Below are positions 59,047 through 64,000 of a DNA stretch of 64,000 nt, one piece after another; the stretch's first letter is position 1; each line of letters begins with the position of its first letter. The DNA is from Rubripirellula tenax. GTDB lineage: Bacteria; Planctomycetota; Planctomycetia; Pirellulales; Pirellulaceae. The notes under the pieces were generated by a model. It saw only the letters and a program-made list of their open reading frames with translations. It had not been told where the DNA came from and searched no databases. Position numbers and translations under genes: made by a program. The stretch is taken from NCBI RefSeq assembly GCF_007860125.1, contig NZ_SJPW01000001.1, forward strand, positions 744,001-808,000, in the 5' to 3' direction.

Positions 59047-60519
59047 ATGAATCATCAAGAAGTACTCGACCGGTTGACTCGTCGCGCATTTTTTTCACAG
59101 ACCTCCGCCGGTTTGGGCGCCGCGGCGCTGGCATCGTTGGACGCCACAGCGGCGACAGCCACGCCGGCATTGTCAGCCGATGTCGGAACACGCGTCGGTG
59201 GACTGCCGAGTTTGCCGCATCATGAACCCAAAGCCCGCCGAGCGATCTATCTGTTCATGTCGGGTGCGCCCAGCCAGATGGACATGTGGGATCACAAGCC
59301 GGCAATGGCCGATTGGTACGACAAGGATCTGCCCGAATCGATTCGCCAGGGGCAACGTTTGACGACCATGACCAGCGGCCAGTCGCGGTTTCCAATCGCG
59401 CCCAGCATCTATAAGTTTTCGCCTCACGGTGCAAACCAAACGATGGCCAGCGAACTGATTCCCCACATGGCCGGGAAGGTCGATGAGATTGCTTTGATCA
59501 AGTCGATGCACACCGAAGCGATCAATCATGATCCGGCGATTACTTATATCTGCACCGGAGACCAATTGCCGGGCAAAGCGAGTTTGGGTTCGTGGCTGAG
59601 CTACGGTCTGGGCACCGAGAACGAGAACTTGCCGGCGTTCATGGTCATGACCGCGTCATGGACGGGCCGGAAAGAAGCACAGGCTCTTTACAACCGACTG
59701 TGGGGCAGCGGTTTTTTGCCAAGCAAGTATCAAGGCGTTGCGCTGCGAAGTACCGGTGACAAGGTGCTTTATCTTTCGAACCCCGATGGCGTCGATCCAA
59801 GCATTCGGCGCCGGATGCTCGATTCGTTAGCCCGAATGAACGCGCGAACTGCATCGCAGATTGGTGATCCCGAGACGAACGCGCGGATTGCCCAGTACGA
59901 GATGGCGTTCCGGATGCAAACGAGCGTTCCCGATCTGGCGAATCTGAGCGACGAACCGCAGCACGTGCTCGATCTGTATGGGCCCGAAGTGACCAAGCCG
60001 GGCACGTTTGCGAATTGCTGTTTGATGGCGCGGCGGATGGCCGAACGTGGCGTACGGTTCACACAGATCTTTCATCGTGGCTGGGATCAACACGGAAAGT
60101 TGCCCAAGGACTTGCCCAACCAATGCCGCGACGTCGATCAACCGTCGGCGGGCTTGCTGACGGATCTTCGCCAGCGAGGAATGTTGGACGATACGTTGGT
60201 CGTTTGGGGCGGTGAGTTCGGACGCACGATCTATTGCCAAGGCGGGCTGACGAAGACCGATTATGGTCGCGACCACCACCCCAAGTGCTTTACCGTTTGG
60301 ATGGCGGGCGGTGGCGTGAAGGGCGGCACTGTTCATGGTGAAACGGACGAGTTCAGTTACAACATCACCAAAGACCCCGTCCACATCCGTGATCTGAATG
60401 CAACGATCCTGAATCAGATGGGGATCGATAGCGAACGGTTTGTGTACCCGTTCCGCGGCCTCGACCAGCGTTTGACCGGCGTCGAGGAAAGCCGCGTCGT
60501 CAAAGAAATTTTGGCGTAG
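59047..60519 (+). CDS. DUF1501 protein with Tat signal
   Basis: 490 residues from ATG 59047, which lies 8 bases after the DUF1553 stop. The N terminus has [21 protein letters not shown], a twin-arginine signal. The rest is the DUF1501 fold, related to alkaline phosphatase-type metal enzymes: [21 protein letters not shown]-like segments and [14 protein letters not shown], with [19 protein letters not shown] near residue 420. These positions match metal-binding Asp/His of sulfatase-like proteins. It is the second gene of the PSCyt-DUF1501-sulfatase operon. Confidence 0.95.
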   Translation: MNHQEVLDRLTRRAFFSQTSAGLGAAALASLDATAATATPALSADVGTRVGGLPSLPHHEPKARRAIYLFMSGAPSQMDMWDHKPAMADWYDKDLPESIRQGQRLTTMTSGQSRFPIAPSIYKFSPHGANQTMASELIPHMAGKVDEIALIKSMHTEAINHDPAITYICTGDQLPGKASLGSWLSYGLGTENENLPAFMVMTASWTGRKEAQALYNRLWGSGFLPSKYQGVALRSTGDKVLYLSNPDGVDPSIRRRMLDSLARMNARTASQIGDPETNARIAQYEMAFRMQTSVPDLANLSDEPQHVLDLYGPEVTKPGTFANCCLMARRMAERGVRFTQIFHRGWDQHGKLPKDLPNQCRDVDQPSAGLLTDLRQRGMLDDTLVVWGGEFGRTIYCQGGLTKTDYGRDHHPKCFTVWMAGGGVKGGTVHGETDEFSYNITKDPVHIRDLNATILNQMGIDSERFVYPFRGLDQRLTGVEESRVVKEILA

Positions 60520-60573
60520 GGATTTTTGGCGTCATCTGTTCCGTTCCGCACTTCATCTTCACAAGGAATCGCC

Positions 60574-62010
60574 ATGATGCGATATCTCTTGGCCTTCGTC
60601 GGCTTTCTCGTTGTTTCGTTGGCCAGCTTGCTGCACGCGGCCGATCGACCGAATGTTCTGTTCATTTATCTGGACGATTTCGGTTGGCGAGACTGTGGGT
60701 TCATGGGAACCGACTTTTACGAGACGCCCAACCTAGATGCGTTGGCCGCGTCGGGGATGGTGTTTACGAATGCTTATTCGTGCGCCGCCAATTGCGCCCC
60801 GGCTCGAGCGTGTTTATTGTCCGGGCAATACACGCCTAGGCACGAAGTCTATAACGTTGGGACGGGCCGTCGAGGCAAAGCCAAGTATGGAAGCTTGAAA
60901 CACATTCCCGGTGTCGATGTTCTGTCACCAGACATTCGAACCTGGGCCGCACAGATTCACGACGCCGGCTATCGCACAGCGACCATCGGCAAGTGGCATT
61001 TAAGCGACGACCCGATTCCCTATGGTTTCGATTTCAATTTCGCCGGGACGCACGGTGGCAGTCCGCCGAAGGGGTACTTCCCGCCGCATCCGAAAGCTCC
61101 GGGTCTTGAAGATGCACCGGAGGACGAGTATCTGACCGATCGCCTGACCGACGAAGCGATCGGATTCATTGATCGCAACCAAGACGCGAATTGGTTGTTG
61201 TACTTGACCCACTTTGCGGTGCACACGCCGCTGCAGGGTCAGCCGGATCTGGTGGCAAAGTATGAAGCCAAGCCCAAGGGCGATCTGCATGACCATGCGG
61301 TGATGGCCGCGATGATCGAAAGCGTCGACCGCGGAATCGGGCGGATCGTTCGGCAGTTGGATTCGCTGGGGTTGCGGGAAAAAACGGCGATCGTCTTTAC
61401 ATCGGACAACGGCGGCTATGGTCCGGCAACTTCGATGGCGCCGTTGCAGGGATACAAGGGAACGTACTTTGAAGGTGGCATCCGCGAGCCTTTCTTTGTC
61501 GTCTGGCCGGGTAACGTGAAGCCAGGCACAAAATGTGAAACGCCCGTCATTCAAGTCGATCTGTATCCGACGCTGTGTGAGATGACCGGCGCGTCGTTGC
61601 CGACAGGACAAGTTCAAGACGGTCGCAGTTTGGTTCCGCTGCTCGTCGGCAGTGACGCTTGGAAGGAGCGAGCCATTTTTTGGCACTTTCCGGCGTACCT
61701 CGATTCTTATTCGCGCATCGATGGGCAACGAGATCCCATCTATCGATCGCGTCCGTGCAGCATCATTCGCCGCGGCGATTGGAAGCTTCACGAGTATTTC
61801 GAAGACGGGAAATTGTTGCTGTTCAATTTGAAAGACGACATCGGCGAATCGAACGATGTGTCGATCGCCAACGCGGACGTGACCAAGGCGATGCACGACG
61901 AGTTGTTGGCGTGGCGAGAAGCAACCGGCGCGCCGGTGCCGATCGAACCCAACCCCAAGTACGATGCGGCGGCCGAATCGCGAGCGATGAAAGGCAAAAA
62001 GAAAAAGTAG
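60574..62010 (+). CDS. Secreted sulfatase
   Basis: 478 residues from ATG 60574, which follows AAGGA at a good distance. A longer frame to 60526 was rejected. Signal peptide (about 1-23, ending HAA-D). Active site CAPAR (74-78), metal ligands in YLDDFGWRDCG and FTSDNGGYGPA. The last 30 residues end in a Lys-rich tail (KGKKKK). It is the third gene of an operon with the DUF1553 and DUF1501 genes, suggesting joint use on a sulfated polysaccharide. It requires a formylglycine-generating enzyme encoded elsewhere. Confidence 0.93.
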   Translation: MMRYLLAFVGFLVVSLASLLHAADRPNVLFIYLDDFGWRDCGFMGTDFYETPNLDALAASGMVFTNAYSCAANCAPARACLLSGQYTPRHEVYNVGTGRRGKAKYGSLKHIPGVDVLSPDIRTWAAQIHDAGYRTATIGKWHLSDDPIPYGFDFNFAGTHGGSPPKGYFPPHPKAPGLEDAPEDEYLTDRLTDEAIGFIDRNQDANWLLYLTHFAVHTPLQGQPDLVAKYEAKPKGDLHDHAVMAAMIESVDRGIGRIVRQLDSLGLREKTAIVFTSDNGGYGPATSMAPLQGYKGTYFEGGIREPFFVVWPGNVKPGTKCETPVIQVDLYPTLCEMTGASLPTGQVQDGRSLVPLLVGSDAWKERAIFWHFPAYLDSYSRIDGQRDPIYRSRPCSIIRRGDWKLHEYFEDGKLLLFNLKDDIGESNDVSIANADVTKAMHDELLAWREATGAPVPIEPNPKYDAAAESRAMKGKKKK

Positions 62011-62026
62011 ATCGCTGGCCCAACGT

Positions 62027-62653
62027 TTACGTGGGTGGATGTTCCAAGAAGCGAGTCGGAATGCCTCGCAGCAGTAAGAACAGCTTGGCGGTTTCTTCCA
62101 GTTCTTCCACCGATGCGATCGCTCCGGCCAGCGAGTTACCGGCAACGACCGGGCCGTGGTTGGCAAGCAGCATCGCCTTGGTCGTTTCGGCTTGTTTGCC
62201 CACCGCGTCTGCGAGCGCCATGTCGCCGGGTGCGTAAAACGGCACCAGCGGGCAACGGCCCACTCGCATCAATTGGTACGCCGTGATTGCCGGCAGCACG
62301 TTGTCGGGATCGATTTCGGCCATGCACGACACCGCGACGGAATACGTGCTGTGCAGATGCACGACGGCCGTTTCGTTTGGCCGCGACCGGTACATCGACA
62401 AGTGCAAGAACGCTTCTTTGGAAGGTTTGTCACCGGCCAGATGCTGTCCATCGAAGCCGACCTTGGCGATCCGATCCGGATCCAGGCTGCCCAGGGACGA
62501 ATCCGTGGGTGTGATCAGGATGCCGTCGTGGATACGAACGCTGATGTTGCCGGTGCTGCCATGCGTGAACCGCCGCTCGAACAGGGATCGTCCGCGGTCG
62601 GCGATCTGTTCGCGAACTTCACGTTCGGACCATTCTTGGTTCGATGGCATCAT
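62027..62653 (-). CDS. Class II aldolase/adducin-type protein, OtnC-like
   Basis: 208 residues. Class II aldolase fold: GSTGNISVRI, then TPTDSSLGSLDP, VVHLHSTYSVAVSC with the zinc His pair and ANHGPVV with a third His. These blocks match OtnC (3-oxo-tetronate 4-phosphate decarboxylase) closely. That enzyme works with OtnK and a dehydrogenase on four-carbon sugar acids. No otnK or otnI gene is adjacent, so L-fuculose-phosphate aldolase-like activity is still possible. It lies 26 bases downstream of the aminotransferase gene on the same strand. Confidence 0.82.
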   Translation of the reverse strand: MMPSNQEWSEREVREQIADRGRSLFERRFTHGSTGNISVRIHDGILITPTDSSLGSLDPDRIAKVGFDGQHLAGDKPSKEAFLHLSMYRSRPNETAVVHLHSTYSVAVSCMAEIDPDNVLPAITAYQLMRVGRCPLVPFYAPGDMALADAVGKQAETTKAMLLANHGPVVAGNSLAGAIASVEELEETAKLFLLLRGIPTRFLEHPPT

Positions 62654-62678
62654 CAGGCTCTCGAGTCGTAAGGCGGTT

Positions 62679-63896
62679 CTAGTTCTCGATCACGTTGGCA
62701 ACCGCAGTGCAAAGTTCGCCCATGCGTTCTTCGTTCATGCCGGCCACATTGATTCGGCCGCTGCCGACGATGTAGATGCTGTACTTGTTGCGAAGCTCAT
62801 CGACTTGCATCGGATTGAGCCCGCTGAACGAGAACATTCCATTTTGGTCTAACAGAAAACCAAAATCGTGTCCGGCGCCGGTCGTCTTCATCGTGTCAAC
62901 AAACTGTCGACGCAGCGCTTTGATGCGAGTTCGCATTTCGGTTAGCTCGCCGTGCCACATCGCGGTCAGCTCGGAGTCGTCAAGAATCGTCGCGACGACG
63001 GCCGCACCATGGCGCGGCGGGTTGCTGTAGTTGCTGCGGACCAGTGACTTTAGCTGACTCTTAACGGCGGTCGTTGTGTCAGCGTCCGCCGACATGACCG
63101 ATACCGCACCGACCCGTTCGCTATACAAGCCAAAGTTCTTCGAGAAAGAACTGCACACGATGGCTTCGGCGCAAACGCTGGTGATGGCTCGGACAGCGAC
63201 CGTGTCTTCGTCCAATCCGTTCCCGAAACCTTGGTAAGCGAAGTCGATGATCGGTAACAGTTCACGCTGGGCTAAGACCGCGGCAATTTCGTTCCACTGC
63301 TGGGCAGTCGGGTCGACGCCGGTTGGGTTGTGGCAACACGCGTGCAACAAAACTGCATCGCCTGGCTTCGTCTTACCGGTCAAGTCTTCCAACATGCCGG
63401 CGATGTCGAACGATTTTTTATCGTCGGCAAGGTATCGGTAGTTATCGTACGGAATATTCTCGGACGCAAAGATCGATTGGTGATTGGCCCAGGTGGGCGT
63501 CGAAATCCAAACGCGAATCGCGGGCAACTGACTGTTCATCAGCGCGGCTGCTTCACGCAGCGCACCGGTGCCGCCAGGCGTTTGAACGACCGCGATACGG
63601 GATGCGTCGATCGAATCAGCAAAGACCAATCGGCGAACGTGATCGCGGTAATCCGGTTGGCCATCGATCGGCAAATAGCCCTTCGTCTTCTCGCCATCGA
63701 CCAGCCGTTGCTCGGCCGCTTTGACGCAACGCAGCACCGGCGTTTGGCCGGACGCGTCTTTGTAGACACCGACGCTCAGGTTCATCTTTTTCGGGTTCGC
63801 GTCGGCTGCAAACGCCTCGTTGAGCCCCAGGATCGAGTCCGGGGGGGCGGTGGCTACAGTCGCAAATCGTGGCGGACGTTTCGAGGTGGCGGTCAT
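62679..63896 (-). CDS. Aspartate/aromatic amino acid aminotransferase
   Basis: PLP-dependent class I aminotransferase, 405 residues from ATG 63894-63896; a longer frame to 63974 adds 26 unlikely residues. Visible: NLSVGVYKDASGQTPVL near the N terminus, LHACCHNPTGVDPT, DFAYQGFG (the Asp and Tyr) and CSSFSKNFGLYSERVG (PLP lysine in SFSKN). The end (MNEERMGELCTAVANVI) is typical of AspC/TyrB of the Ia-alpha group. It transfers amino groups between aspartate or aromatic amino acids and 2-oxoglutarate. Substrate preference cannot be read from the sequence. Confidence 0.93.
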   Translation of the reverse strand: MTATSKRPPRFATVATAPPDSILGLNEAFAADANPKKMNLSVGVYKDASGQTPVLRCVKAAEQRLVDGEKTKGYLPIDGQPDYRDHVRRLVFADSIDASRIAVVQTPGGTGALREAAALMNSQLPAIRVWISTPTWANHQSIFASENIPYDNYRYLADDKKSFDIAGMLEDLTGKTKPGDAVLLHACCHNPTGVDPTAQQWNEIAAVLAQRELLPIIDFAYQGFGNGLDEDTVAVRAITSVCAEAIVCSSFSKNFGLYSERVGAVSVMSADADTTTAVKSQLKSLVRSNYSNPPRHGAAVVATILDDSELTAMWHGELTEMRTRIKALRRQFVDTMKTTGAGHDFGFLLDQNGMFSFSGLNPMQVDELRNKYSIYIVGSGRINVAGMNEERMGELCTAVANVIEN

Positions 63897-64000
63897 CGCA
63901 TTTCTAGATGGATTGGGGGCTTCGAGACAGAAGGTAACCCAGAAATCGTAGTCCAACTTCCCCATGTCGACCATCGGGTCGACGGGCCACGAAAAGGGCC

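Overview
The window comes from a planctomycete, most likely a Pirellulaceae member close to Rhodopirellula/Rubripirellula. The evidence is the family content: three secreted sulfatases, a DUF1549/DUF1553 'planctomycete cytochrome' protein followed by a DUF1501 protein and a sulfatase, an exported protein with an N-terminal LE(P/S)R-x-LL motif, a PEP-CTERM-like protein, PQQ-type beta-propeller proteins and many secreted proteins of unknown role. I found no rRNA, tRNA, CRISPR array, IS transposase or phage genes.

Layout. 1-8.6 kb: tail of a Gfo/Idh/MocA-like oxidoreductase, thrS, and a TetR-MFP-RND efflux operon joined by 4-base overlaps. 8.6-25 kb: moaA, an AAA+ ATPase, a sulfatase, two glycosyltransferases, a secreted trypsin-like protease, a beta-propeller protein, a PEP-CTERM metalloprotease, a PDZ protein overlapping mutY, a dihaem peroxidase, a bshB1-like deacetylase, an IMPase and an aldo/keto reductase. 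25.4-28.5 kb: a glycosyltransferase-like gene and an ABC exporter. 28.9-32.7 kb: an integron-type gene-cassette array without an integrase. 32.8-38.3 kb: a DNA glycosylase, oligoendopeptidase F, a polyprenyl-phosphate sugar transferase and a glycine-rich secreted protein. 38.4-50 kb: a 1505-residue G8-domain surface protein, a heptahaem cytochrome with a small membrane partner, a metallophosphoesterase, a SixA-like phosphatase, a beta-propeller protein and phosphatidylserine decarboxylase. 50-64 kb: two sulfatase loci, a CbxX-type AAA+ ATPase with a zinc ribbon, an aldolase-type decarboxylase and an aspartate/aromatic aminotransferase.

The most notable region is the cassette array (29061-32674). 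Seven small cassettes are separated by attC sites. Six of these sites, and the truncated one at the left end, share one unusual sequence family of about 137 bp with GGTTTTTACG/CGTAAAAACC arms. The right-hand site is a 78-bp attC of a different type. Each cassette begins and ends with complementary sequence of 9-13 bases, as expected if it is excised and inserted as a circle. All cassette genes but one lie on the minus strand, which is also the strand orientation suggested by the right-hand attC. Most of the 137-bp sites also carry a sigma70-like promoter on the minus strand (TTGGCA, 17 bases, TACAAT or close variants) pointing into the next cassette. This would let each cassette be expressed without one array promoter. 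Contents: a RelE-like toxin with its antitoxin, a pentapeptide-repeat protein and five small proteins without assigned function.

Other non-coding structure: a hairpin-rich REP/MITE-like element of about 100 bp in two inverted copies (2701-2793 and 35459-35562), a pair of hairpins with the same stem and loop plan at 8566-8633, and an inverted-repeat element filling the gap at 46921-47028.
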